From an uncultured Bacteroidales bacterium (lineage in GTDB: Bacteria; Bacteroidota; Bacteroidia; Bacteroidales; Paludibacteraceae): a DNA stretch of 54,351 nucleotides. The translations under genes and the position numbers were made by a program. The notes beneath the pieces were generated by a model. It was not told the DNA's origin, made no database searches, and worked only from the letters and a program-made list of their open reading frames with translations. Positions 1 through 9,815 of this stretch are shown here, in pieces (position 1 is the stretch's first letter; each line of letters begins with the position of its first letter). Where the stretch lies: positions 1-54,351 of the forward strand of contig CACXYM010000013.1 in assembly GCA_902771935.1 (NCBI GenBank), in the 5' to 3' direction.

Positions 1-2
1 CC

Positions 3-755
3 GCTCCGGTTGATTTTTGCTATACGGAGGTATGGGACCACTCTAATACTAACGGATATGCAATCTTCTCTGATATCATCACCAATAATGCCAATTGGTC
101 TTCCGGAAAACAAACGGTACTCGCAGCGTATCTTAACTATAATTTAGGTCTCAAGGGCAGAGGGTATTTTAACACTCCCGGTATCCTTATGGCGACCGCT
201 GCGGCTTCTGCGTGGGGTGGAACTATCCTGCAAATGGGTGAACATATGCTATGCCATGAGTATTTTCCTGATGACAACCTCACTATGACCGGAGAGCTCA
301 AACGAGCAATGATTAGCTATTACGATTTTGCTGTTGCTTATGAGAATCTTCTGCGCCCTGATGTCCCAGGAGGAGGCGTTAACTCGGATTGGTTTGGTAT
401 CGACGTAACTTCCACCAATACCGCGTGTGTCTTCAACCAGTGGGGACCGCAAAAGAACCAAATAGCTACCGTTGGACGTCATGTTGGAACTCGCGATGTT
501 ATCCACTTGCTCTCCTACCGCAAGGCTACGCATCTTGATTGGTGTGATACAGATGGTGACCAAGCCGCACAGACGCTGATTAGAGATATTCCTATCTCGT
601 TCGCAGCCAGCACCAAACCTTCGCGTGTATGGGTCGCTACACCGGATTACCAGCAAGGCACCGCACAAGAAGTAGAATGGAAATACGAAAGCGGTATAGT
701 GTCTCTGACAGTGCCCGCACTCCAATATTGGACCATGGTAGTCATTGAAAAGTGA
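3..755 (+). CDS. GH66 dextranase / cycloisomaltooligosaccharide glucanotransferase-like protein, C-terminal part
   Basis: The frame is open from the left window edge, so the gene is 5'-truncated by the window; the internal ATG at 189 is probably not the start. About 250 residues remain. They match the C-terminal half of GH66 enzymes as I recall them: an FNTPGILMATAAASAWGG stretch, then LLRPDV, then a beta-sandwich containing IHLLSYR, HLDWCDTDG, DIPISF and the final ALQYWTMVVIE. GH66 enzymes cut alpha-1,6-glucan (dextran) or cyclise it; the catalytic Asp and Glu lie upstream of the window. The GH97 gene begins 19 nt downstream, which fits a dextran or isomalto-oligosaccharide locus. Family call fairly sure; exact specificity unknown. 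Confidence 0.8.
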   Translation, partial: APVDFCYTEVWDHSNTNGYAIFSDIITNNANWSSGKQTVLAAYLNYNLGLKGRGYFNTPGILMATAAASAWGGTILQMGEHMLCHEYFPDDNLTMTGELKRAMISYYDFAVAYENLLRPDVPGGGVNSDWFGIDVTSTNTACVFNQWGPQKNQIATVGRHVGTRDVIHLLSYRKATHLDWCDTDGDQAAQTLIRDIPISFAASTKPSRVWVATPDYQQGTAQEVEWKYESGIVSLTVPALQYWTMVVIEK

Positions 756-759
756 ATAG

Positions 760-2943
<2,184 letters not shown>

Positions 2944-2959
2944 CAGAAAAGACTTAATT

Positions 2960-5900
2960 ATGAGAAATTCAATGAAATCGTTTACTCTTTTGACGAAACC
3001 CCTCGTCCTTTTCGTGCTGCTGTTCGCTTTGGGTGTAGGGCAGATGTGGGCTGGAAATAGACGAATATATTTCGACTATTCATTAGTAACGATGTGGGAT
3101 GACTATACTAATTTGAGCGGCGGAGCAGGTTTTGCATGTGTTCACTGTTGGGGAGGTAATGAAGGAGCTGCGGACTATACCATGTCGGTTGTTGAAGGAA
3201 AGTCGTATCTCGCATGCTGTGATATTGATGATGAATGGACACATATGTGTTTCTACAGAAAAGGAAGTGATGGCACATGGTGGACGAAGACATTTGACTA
3301 TGATAATTTCGGATCCAAAAACTATTTCAAAATTAAAAACGATTCGGAGAAAGATGGCGGTATAGATAAGTATAAATGGGATAGTGCCACGCGTTGGGTT
3401 CCTGGTGTTTGCATTGATGGTTTGATTAATGTGAATAATCCTCACCTCCAACCATTTACGTTTGATGATAACGATGGTACATACGAGGTTACTTTAAGCG
3501 CTCACACAACGTATCAGTTCTGCATTTTGGATGGTTCTACAAGATACACTGTGGACAATAATGTGTGGTCTGGTACGATTCCCGGATATACCTTAGGAAC
3601 AACGGGTTATGATATTCGTTTGGCTACAGCCGGTGCGGGAACCTATAAATTTGAGTATAACAAGAGTACGCATGTAATGAAGGTGACTTATCCAACCGTT
3701 AATCACCCCAATATCGATTATTGCTATTTATACAAATTCAATGATTGGACGCATCATTATTTGCATATTTACGATAGTGAGAGTAGTATTGAAGGAACAA
3801 CATATCCGGGTACTGAAATCGAGAATTATTTTGAAATTGGAGATGATAAATACTATTATTTCGCTCCGGGTGATTATGCGAATTGTCAACCGAATGATAA
3901 TAATGATAGTCGAAAAGTGAATCCTGCAGCATCTACGTCTGCGGGTCTTGGTAAATTCCAAAAATATATAACCGACAGTTGGGGTTGGCGTACCTTCACT
4001 GTCCGAATCCAATTGGAGAACGAGGATGCAACAAGTGCCGGTACAGAGTACCAGGATATAGCCTTCAACTCCGCTGTCCTGTCGGATATTACATGCTCTT
4101 CGAAGACGCATTACGATTTCCAAGGCTATTATACAGGAGATGGCGGAACCGGTACGCAAGTCATCGACAAAGACGGTCACTGGATCGCTTCTGTAGCTGA
4201 TTATACGGATGCCAGCAAGCATTGGATTCATGCAGGTATGTCAACTACTCTGTACGCCAAGTGGACGGAGCACGAGTATTCGCTCACAATCAATGTAGAA
4301 CCGGCAGGTGCCGGTACGGTAAGTCCATCACCGACCACAGTCAAATATGTAACCCCGACGGCACTCCTAACAGCCACACCCTCCACCGATGCTTATATCT
4401 TCAAAGAGTGGCGGTATTCCACTAATTTAGGACCTGTCAGCGGAACCGGTTTGGATAATACGGTGCAAGTAACTGCTTCACAGAATGGCACATTAACAGC
4501 CGTCTTTGAACCCCGCTTTACCTTGGTAGGTTCAATTCACGATAACTCCGGAAATGGTGGCATGCCGGGATGGGACGATTATACGGCTGTATTTACGATT
4601 AATACCGTTAGCCCCCTCAATGCGACTTGTACGCGCAAGTTAGACCCGAATACCACCTTCAAATTCGAAGTCCACGACAAGACAGGTTCGGGACGCAATC
4701 TGGGCCATTCACCGGCGGGAGAATATATTGGAAACAATTCGTGGGAATGTAATACGCAAAACAGCGATATATATCTCCGTGCAACAGGTCACGGTGATTA
4801 CACCTTCACCATCTCGGCTGTACGAGCCGATAACGGTAATTACTATCCAACTGTCTCTGTCCGCGGTCCGGATTCGCACTTGATGAACTTAGGTTGGGGA
4901 CATGCCGAGATAGATAATCCGAGTTCTGTTACACATGGTAAGGATAACGGAGGCACTGTGTCTGCGAGAACTACCGAGAGCGGCGATAACTATGATATTC
5001 ATAATGGCGAGTATGTAGCCCACGGAGGAACGATTACCTATACGCCCAATGCCGCAAGCGGTTATTCGTTTGACGGATGGTACTCATCCAATGCGTATTC
5101 AGGAGATCCATTTAGCCGCAATAACCCTTGGGAGCATACCAATGTGACTAGTGACGATAATGTCTATGCTAAGTTCTTAGAAAACTCCACCTCTGTCACC
5201 CTTGCCAACGACGGGCACGGAAAAGTGCAGATAAACGGTGTGGATAAAACCAGTACCACTTGCGGTATTGCAACCCATCGCAACTTAACTGCAGTGCCTG
5301 CCGACGGATATATGTTCAGCAGTTGGACCAAGACTTCCGGCGACGATATAAACATTTCCAGCACCAATACCAACCCGACCACCTTAAGCGGTAATGGTGC
5401 CGGCGCCTCGTCTGGCCAAACAGTTACAGCCAACTTCACACAACGTTGGGTTTTGAAAGCCGAGTCAGTAGGATGGGGAAGTGAGACCTTCACTATCAGT
5501 AATATCACAGATATTAGCGGCAAAGCCGTCGGCTATGTAGATATAGAGTTAGCTGCCAATACGAACTATCAGTTCACGATGAAAGATCTCCAGACTAATG
5601 CTATCTACAAGAACAACGATGTGGCGGTACAATACATGACCTATACAAACCATACCGATTGGGGATTCGCTACGAATATGACCTACAACTGCGGTATCAC
5701 AACGGCCGGTAAAGGTACTTATCGTTTCTCTTGGAACATCACGGACAAGACCATGACCGTCACCTATCCGACGTCCTATCAAGTCAACTACGGTGCTTCG
5801 GTTGGCGGTAGTGTCACGTCTGTAGTAGATGGTCAAGGTAATGCCGTTCCGAATGGCGGATATGTTGTTGCTGGTGGTTCGGTTACCTATACCGCTGCGG

Positions 5901-6865
5901 CAAATAACGCTAACTATACCTTCGTTGGATGGTGTAATAACGACTCGTACGGAAATACGTTCACAAACTATAATCCGTGGACCAATAGCAACGTACAAGC
6001 TACTTCCAATGCCTACGCCAAGTTCAAATCCACCAACTTCGTCATCTATCGCACCGGCGATATGTCCTCTGACCCGCGGCGGGCTTATGATGATGTAGAA
6101 TCCTTTGCCGGCGGTGCGGTGAGCGAGACTATCGAGTTCCGTATGAAAGTGAGCCGACTCGACCAGTGGTATACCCTCTGCCTGCCGTTCACAGTCAGTG
6201 CCGTCAAAGTCTGGGACGAGGATGACCAGGAATATTACGACATCAAACCGTATTATCGTGCCTCTATGTCAGATCCTCTCAGTGGCGGACATTATATCAT
6301 CCGTACACCGTCCGGCACCACTGACTTCCCCATCGCCAACTTCGACGATTGGAGAGACCCCACAAGCCAAACCGGCTATCTCCCAACCAAGGGCGCACCC
6401 TATATCATCCAATGGCATATGGACTATTTCCGGAATAGGTATGTATCCTTCTTTGGAAATGCACAAACTATTGCTTCTGACTTCAATGCGGGTGCTGACG
6501 CATCAATCGATAATGCTGTTAATGTGTATGGAAACAATACTATGCATACTGGTTCTGTCACCGGCGCATACCTGCTTGACCCGGATTATGGAAGCAGTGG
6601 CGCTTGGTTGCGCGATGAGAATGTGAGCGCTAATCGTACCATCCTGCCTTTTGAGTGCTTTATTCGTGCTAATAGTGCCACAAGAGCCAAGTATCGTGTC
6701 ATTCGTCCCGACATGGAAATCGAAGATATAAATACCGGTGGCTTACCTGTAACCGATAAAACGTTATCCATCACCCGCAAGATAATCATCAATAACCAAT
6801 TGTACATCATCCGCGAAGGTAGAATATACACTGTTCAAGGAACATTAGTGAAGGAGGCGGAGTGA
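2960..6865 (+). CDS. Large secreted protein with bacterial repeat domains and a C-terminal sorting-like tail
   Basis: 1301 aa with a signal peptide (about residues 1-31, cleavage near QMWA/G). Two modules of similar sequence, about residues 165-245 and 835-937, each end in a TYKFEYN/TYRFSWN strand followed by a K-x-M-x-VTYPT strand, resembling starch-binding modules of exported Bacteroidota proteins. An InlB/Listeria-Bacteroides-type repeat lies near residues 365-435 (GYYTGDGGTGTQVID). Four glycine-rich bacterial repeats follow near 435-520, 640-725, 727-800 and 938-1025, with motifs such as GYSFDGWYS and YTFVGW and an N-A-Y-A-K-F ending. The last 30 residues form the NQLYIIREGRIYTVQG tail shared with three other proteins here. 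Context suggests a surface or secreted glycan-binding partner of GH66/GH97; no catalytic domain was recognised. Confidence 0.8.
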   Translation: MRNSMKSFTLLTKPLVLFVLLFALGVGQMWAGNRRIYFDYSLVTMWDDYTNLSGGAGFACVHCWGGNEGAADYTMSVVEGKSYLACCDIDDEWTHMCFYRKGSDGTWWTKTFDYDNFGSKNYFKIKNDSEKDGGIDKYKWDSATRWVPGVCIDGLINVNNPHLQPFTFDDNDGTYEVTLSAHTTYQFCILDGSTRYTVDNNVWSGTIPGYTLGTTGYDIRLATAGAGTYKFEYNKSTHVMKVTYPTVNHPNIDYCYLYKFNDWTHHYLHIYDSESSIEGTTYPGTEIENYFEIGDDKYYYFAPGDYANCQPNDNNDSRKVNPAASTSAGLGKFQKYITDSWGWRTFTVRIQLENEDATSAGTEYQDIAFNSAVLSDITCSSKTHYDFQGYYTGDGGTGTQVIDKDGHWIASVADYTDASKHWIHAGMSTTLYAKWTEHEYSLTINVEPAGAGTVSPSPTTVKYVTPTALLTATPSTDAYIFKEWRYSTNLGPVSGTGLDNTVQVTASQNGTLTAVFEPRFTLVGSIHDNSGNGGMPGWDDYTAVFTINTVSPLNATCTRKLDPNTTFKFEVHDKTGSGRNLGHSPAGEYIGNNSWECNTQNSDIYLRATGHGDYTFTISAVRADNGNYYPTVSVRGPDSHLMNLGWGHAEIDNPSSVTHGKDNGGTVSARTTESGDNYDIHNGEYVAHGGTITYTPNAASGYSFDGWYSSNAYSGDPFSRNNPWEHTNVTSDDNVYAKFLENSTSVTLANDGHGKVQINGVDKTSTTCGIATHRNLTAVPADGYMFSSWTKTSGDDINISSTNTNPTTLSGNGAGASSGQTVTANFTQRWVLKAESVGWGSETFTISNITDISGKAVGYVDIELAANTNYQFTMKDLQTNAIYKNNDVAVQYMTYTNHTDWGFATNMTYNCGITTAGKGTYRFSWNITDKTMTVTYPTSYQVNYGASVGGSVTSVVDGQGNAVPNGGYVVAGGSVTYTAAANNANYTFVGWCNNDSYGNTFTNYNPWTNSNVQATSNAYAKFKSTNFVIYRTGDMSSDPRRAYDDVESFAGGAVSETIEFRMKVSRLDQWYTLCLPFTVSAVKVWDEDDQEYYDIKPYYRASMSDPLSGGHYIIRTPSGTTDFPIANFDDWRDPTSQTGYLPTKGAPYIIQWHMDYFRNRYVSFFGNAQTIASDFNAGADASIDNAVNVYGNNTMHTGSVTGAYLLDPDYGSSGAWLRDENVSANRTILPFECFIRANSATRAKYRVIRPDMEIEDINTGGLPVTDKTLSITRKIIINNQLYIIREGRIYTVQGTLVKEAE

Positions 6866-6866
6866 G

Positions 6867-7253
6867 ATGAGACGATTATTATGCATATTGTTTTGCTCAT
6901 GGGGCCTCGCTGTTTATGCTGCGGACTATACAGCCTGTGAGTCTTTAAAACCGCCTACAATCGCTATACAGTCAGTCAATAATACGGAATACATGACCAC
7001 TGGTAGCACATACAGTTCCGAAGTCTATGACGTAGGCTCAAATAGTCCGACAACGCGCTCCTCATCCGTCCGCAAAGCCGGAGGTCCGGGCGGTGGAGAT
7101 AACAGTGGCTATGACCCCAATAACCCGCAATTTGCTCCCCTAGGCGATGCCATCCTGCCGCTCTTGCTCTTGGCTCTCGCTTTCATGGGACTGATCTATC
7201 TGCGCAAATCAAAAAATATAAATCATCAAACATCAATCACAAATGACAAATAA
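6867..7253 (+). CDS. Small exported protein with C-terminal membrane anchor (PLGD motif, TM helix, basic end)
   Basis: 128 aa, starting 1 nt after the stop of the large secreted gene, with a purine-rich GGAGGCGGAG just ahead. It has a signal peptide (1-18, ending VYA), a Ser/Thr-rich middle, and a Gly-rich stretch (AGGPGGGDNSGYDPNNP). Near residues 91-113 it has APLGDAILP followed by a hydrophobic helix, then LRKSK. This order (short conserved motif, one helix, basic cluster) recalls the PEP-CTERM class of C-terminal anchors; I believe similar PxGDG-helix-Arg tails occur in Bacteroidales proteins. Function unknown. The stop lies in a tandem of ACAAATG-type heptamers that also forms the start of the transporter fragment. 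Confidence 0.65.
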   Translation: MRRLLCILFCSWGLAVYAADYTACESLKPPTIAIQSVNNTEYMTTGSTYSSEVYDVGSNSPTTRSSSVRKAGGPGGGDNSGYDPNNPQFAPLGDAILPLLLLALAFMGLIYLRKSKNINHQTSITNDK

Positions 7254-7566
7254 CAAATCCAATTTCCTCCCCATCGCGGTAATGTTTGCGCTATTCTTCA
7301 TGATAGCCTTCGTTACTAATTTCGCGGGCTCAATGGGCATTATCGTAAAGCACCAGTTTCACGCAAGCAACGCCCTCTCACAACTCGGCACGTTTGCCAA
7401 CTTCATCGCCTATGCCTGCATGGGGATTCCTGCGGGTATCCTGCTCAAGCGCAAGGGCTATAAGTTCACATCCTTAACGGCTGTCACGGTCGGACTTGTC
7501 GGAGTCGGTATCCAATGGCTCAGTGGCTACGCAGGGTCTTTTGCCATTTACCTCGTCGCAATTTGA
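7243..7566 (+). pseudogene. MFS sugar-type permease, truncated after 107 residues
   Basis: Begins at ATG 7243, overlapping the preceding gene by 11 nt. It encodes the first three or so transmembrane helices of a major facilitator of the fucose/glucose permease type: FAGSMGIIVKHQF, then FIAYACMGIPAGILLKRKGYK, then helix GLVGVGIQWLSGYAG. A full family member has about 400 residues and twelve helices, but the frame stops right after FAIYLVAI. No continuation is visible in the other frames downstream, where a terminator and the repeat island follow. Most likely a remnant left by a deletion or rearrangement at the island edge; an assembly break is the main alternative. Confidence 0.7.
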
Positions 7567-7608
7567 AGGATATACACAATAAGGATTATTCCGATGTGTA
7601 AAACATTC

Positions 7609-7638
7609 AGAGTGGGGCTTATGCCTCGCTCTTTTTTC
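7609..7638 (+). terminator. Rho-independent terminator after the truncated permease
   Basis: A 9-bp stem (GAGTGGGGC / GCCTCGCTC, two G-U pairs) with a TTAT loop is followed directly by TTTTTTC. It lies 43 nt downstream of the permease stop and would end transcription of the glycan locus. Confidence 0.75.
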
Positions 7639-7862
7639 TTCACTTTCCACTTTCCGCCTTCCATTGCTTATACCTTGTGTCTTTCCCACCTTATCCCAGC
7701 TTGTCTCTTTTTTCTTGCCGTTCTCACACAAAAAATAGACAACCAATTACCCACCTTCCTCTCATCCACCTTCTATATGTCATACCTATACCTTGTATAA
7801 ATTTCTTTTTCCCTTTTTTATACAATCCTCCTGGTATCTATCTTATATTCAATCACTTACAT

Positions 7863-7927
7863 AGTAGCATGTATCTTTTTTTCTCCAACCAACACCACAA
7901 ACCACACAAAAATAAATACATGCTCCT
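7863..7927. repeat. Stem-loop repeat, copy 1
   Basis: The left half AGTAGCATGTAT and right half ATACATGCTCCT pair at 11 of 12 positions around a loop rich in T, then CCAAC/ACCACAAACCAC, then A. First of three full copies in the island. Confidence 0.7.
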
Positions 7928-7957
7928 CTCTATCCCCTTTATTTACTACCATCCTCC

Positions 7958-8021
7958 AGTAGCATGTATCTTTTTTCTTCCCACCAACACCACAAACCAC
8001 AAAAAATAAATACATGCTGCT
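7958..8021. repeat. Stem-loop repeat, copy 2
   Basis: Perfect 12-bp inverted halves AGTAGCATGTAT / ATACATGCTGCT, with a loop nearly identical to copy 1. The spacer ahead (CCTTTATTTACTAC, then CCTCC) also recurs after copy 3, so the repeated unit is longer than the hairpin. Confidence 0.75.
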
Positions 8022-8171
8022 CTCAATCTATTCCATTCACGCACTTCACACATAATTGTGTCTTCTTTTTCCACAAATCGGTGTTCGTTCCACTCACGTC
8101 TATTATATAAAAATCTTTCTTTTTCCCCAATAAGGAGTGCTTCGCACGACTGATATATAATCTAAAAAAAC

Positions 8172-8202
8172 TTGCCCATGTCCCCAAAAAGTAGTAATTT
8201 TG
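8172..8202 (+). promoter_or_regulatory. Promoter-like site upstream of the left murI stub
   Basis: TTG at 8172, 20 nt, then TAATTTTG ending at 8202. The murI start codon lies only 8 nt further, so any leader is a few bases long, as at several other promoters in this window. Confidence 0.55.
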
Positions 8203-8210
8203 CCGGCGAA

Positions 8211-8258
8211 ATGAAAATTGGCGTTTTTGATAGCGGTTATGGCGGGTCGTGCCTGTAG
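8211..8258 (+). pseudogene. murI: 5' stub of glutamate racemase gene (left copy)
   Basis: Sixteen codons: MKIGVFDSGYGG is the conserved N-terminus of MurI (the family continues with LTVL or similar), but here it runs into SCL and a TAG stop inside GC-rich repeat sequence. MurI makes D-glutamate for peptidoglycan, so a working copy is expected elsewhere if this sequence is right. The stub is also the outer end of the left inverted-repeat arm. The peptide match is short but distinctive. Confidence 0.65.
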
Positions 8259-8358
8259 CCCCCGCCGCCTCCGCCTGCTCTCCGCCCCCGCTCCCAGACC
8301 GCCGACCTCCGCCCCCGCTCCCAGACCGCCGACCTCGCCCCCGCCACCGGAACAATCT
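8211..8358 (+). repeat. Left arm of large GC-rich inverted repeat
   Basis: 148 nt, from the murI ATG to GGAACAATCT. Apart from an internal 27-bp tandem duplication (8282-8308 and 8309-8335, unit beginning CCGCCCCCGCTCCCAGACC) it is the exact reverse complement of 9086-9248, giving a shared 121-bp core. Looser similarity continues inward as inverted AGGCTCTCTCC and TCGGTCTCTCTTT motifs up to about 8404. Confidence 0.85.
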
Positions 8359-8452
8359 TTTCTTTTAGGCTCTCTCCTTTATTTCTTTTCGGTCTCTCTT
8401 TAATTCGGTGTACTTTGTACGTCTATAAATAAGTGCTGTGCACTTTTGAGGC

Positions 8453-8477
8453 CCCCGCAGATTTGTTATCTGTGGGG
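8453..8477 (+). other. Strong hairpin inside the island
   Basis: CCCCGCAGAT and ATCTGTGGGG form a 10-bp stem (one G-U) around loop TTGTT. No U-run follows, so this is not a typical terminator. Role unknown. Confidence 0.45.
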
Positions 8478-8597
8478 AGAGCGGAGGCACGAGTTGCGTC
8501 TACGATTTAGCAGAGCGGTATCGTCTTTGCAATCTCGTTGCCGAACGTGACAGTCTCTCTTTCAATTAGGTGTACTTCATACGTCTGTATATATAAC

Positions 8598-8664
8598 AGT
8601 AGCATGTATCTTTTTTCTTCATCTACTACTTCTTGCTACCTAAAAAAAATAAATACATGCTGCT
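8598..8664. repeat. Stem-loop repeat, copy 3
   Basis: Perfect 12-bp halves AGTAGCATGTAT / ATACATGCTGCT with a diverged loop (CATCTACTACTTCTTGCTACC). It lies between the inverted-repeat arms. A lone left-half remnant (CCAGTAGCTTGTTCC) follows near 8690. Confidence 0.75.
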
Positions 8665-9085
8665 CGTGAATACCTTTATTTACTACATTTCCAGTAGCTT
8701 GTTCCATTTTTGACCTTGTATCCTACTTGTATTGCGGTTGTATTGTACTTGTATCATATTGGTCATCTACGCGGCTCCCAATGCCGCATACTTCGCCTAA
8801 TGCCAAAGACAAAGAACTTTTACGTCCCGTCTGTTGCATAATACAACCAAATAGAAACACAGCGAATGGCAAACAATAACTCACGAATAAGCGCAACAAA
8901 ACAACACTCCCATGCAAAAGTAAAACGAACAACACCACCAATAAAAGCGCAACCAACACTATCCGCATTAAAGGTGCAACAAAAAAACACCATCCGCATT
9001 AAAGGCGAATGGTAAAAATAAAGAGAGACCGATTTTTCTTTAAAAAAGAGAGACCGATTTATTTTGGAGAGAGCCTTTAACCTTG

Positions 9086-9248
9086 AGATTGTTCCGGTGG
9101 CGGGGGCGAGGTCGGCGGTCTGGGAGCGGGGGCGGAGAGCAGGCGGAGGCGGCGGGGGCTACAGGCACGACCCGCCATAACCGCGCGGAGGCGGCGGGGG
9201 CTACAGGCACGACCCGCCATAACCGCTATCAAAAACGCCAATTTTCAT
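9086..9248 (-). repeat. Right arm of large GC-rich inverted repeat
   Basis: 163 nt, the exact reverse complement of the left arm except that it lacks the 27-bp duplication and instead carries a 42-bp perfect tandem duplication (9143-9184 and 9185-9226, unit beginning GCGGAGGCGGCGGGGG). Its outer end is the ATG of the second murI stub, overlapping the nucleosidase stop. The arms are separated by 727 nt. Confidence 0.85.
9201..9248 (-). pseudogene. murI: 5' stub of glutamate racemase gene (right copy)
   Basis: The same sixteen codons as the left stub (MKIGVFDSGYGG, then SCL stop) on the minus strand. The ATG overlaps the nucleosidase stop as TAATG, the same tight junction used by several intact gene pairs in this window. 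That suggests nucleosidase-murI is the ancestral order and that murI was cut at about codon 12 here. Confidence 0.65.
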
Positions 9249-9727
9249 TATTGTACGCCGTTGGTTAACTGATGATAGTCATGCAAGGATAGGTTGTCAG
9301 ACACTATCTTAAGAGCACTAACAGAGGCAAATCCGAGTGAGGCAATAAATGCGAGTTCCATATCAAAGACGCAATCTTTGTAGTCGGATTGCATGACGAA
9401 ATCGCAGTTAGAGTAACAAACCGCTTTTTGTTGTGCAATCGGCCAGAGACCATCGTCAAAGGGCGTGAGTTCCAACTTAGGCTCGGGATAAGTGACATTC
9501 GGATGGTTCAGTCTCACCTCCGTTACCTCCACTACGGTACCGATGTCAAAATTAGCACTTCCTGCATAACCAATATTGAGCAAACATGCCTCTCGAGGCA
9601 CCTCGTTCAGCGCTTGGATGATATTGATGGCTCCTACACCGGTAACGATAACCGGCCAGTTGCAATTTGGTAAGTATTTCGCGATTAAATCGCGTTCGCC
9701 TTCTTCGGCAATGCAGATGTAATTCAT
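9248..9727 (-). CDS. Nucleoside phosphorylase / nucleosidase family protein (MTAN-like)
   Basis: 159 aa, short for the PNP/UDP phosphorylase superfamily but with its landmarks: VTGVGAINIIQAL near 28-40, NIGYAGSANFDIGTVVEV near 51-68, MELAFIASLGFA near 122-133 (nucleoside-binding Met-Glu), and VSDN near 141 with the Asp expected to protonate the purine. Members hydrolyse or phosphorolyse nucleosides such as methylthioadenosine; I cannot assign the substrate. Start ATG 9727 lies just downstream of a TTG-N19-TATTTTTG promoter. The stop overlaps the murI stub (TAATG). It diverges from the IS1096-passenger-like gene. Confidence 0.75.
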   Translation of the reverse strand: MNYICIAEEGERDLIAKYLPNCNWPVIVTGVGAINIIQALNEVPREACLLNIGYAGSANFDIGTVVEVTEVRLNHPNVTYPEPKLELTPFDDGLWPIAQQKAVCYSNCDFVMQSDYKDCVFDMELAFIASLGFASVSALKIVSDNLSLHDYHQLTNGVQ

Positions 9728-9738
9728 AATTTTTGGTG

Positions 9739-9768
9739 CAAAAATACAACAAAATTTGGATATATCAA
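9739..9768 (-). promoter_or_regulatory. Promoter of the nucleosidase gene
   Basis: On the minus strand: TTG, 19 nt, TATTTTTGC. Its -33 region is one half of the near-palindrome TTTGGATATATCAAA, which the divergent plus-strand promoter also uses. Confidence 0.7.
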
Positions 9769-9786
9769 AATAAAGTATTACTTTTG
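9756..9786 (+). promoter_or_regulatory. Promoter of the IS1096-passenger-like/miaA run
   Basis: TTG, 20 nt, TACTTTTGC, 29 nt ahead of the start codon at 9816. It overlaps the divergent nucleosidase promoter back to back, so one factor at the shared TTTGGATATATCAAA could affect both. Confidence 0.7.
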
Positions 9787-9815
9787 CAGCAAATTTAGTA
9801 AAAAAAAGAGGAATT

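Larger units (their letters stand above)
7567..9247. other. ORF-poor repeat island between broken permease and broken murI
   Basis: About 1.7 kb with no convincing gene. It holds a terminator (7609), three copies of a stem-loop repeat, a promoter-like site (8172-8202), and an inverted repeat with 121-bp identical cores (8211-8358 and 9086-9248). A 40-bp segment is present twice (8392-8431 and 8553-8594, both with GGTGTACTT and ACGTCT). AAAGAGAGACCGATTT occurs at 9020 and 9045, and ATCCGCATTAAAGG at 8961 and 8992. The inverted-repeat arms are very GC-rich against AT-rich surroundings. ORFs called inside it start at TTG codons and follow the repeats. The frame from 8450 to 8559 (reading VYDLAERYRLCNLVAERD) might be a gene fragment, but I cannot name it. 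Confidence 0.7.

Noticed and set aside
7594-8009. Hydrophobic ORFs in the island (68 and 110 codons)
   Set aside because: T/C-rich low-complexity sequence read in overlapping frames across the stem-loop repeats; no start context.
8023-8355. Gly/Arg-rich ORF on the minus strand across the left inverted-repeat arm (and its twin at 9083-9268)
   Set aside because: Starts only at TTG, no promoter or ribosome-site context, and the reading frame is a by-product of GC-rich repeats with duplications divisible by three. Kept as an inverted repeat, not as a gene.
7863-8664. attC-like integron recombination sites
   Set aside because: The halves lack the conserved core-site sequences of attC, no cassettes lie between them, and there is no integron integrase in the window.
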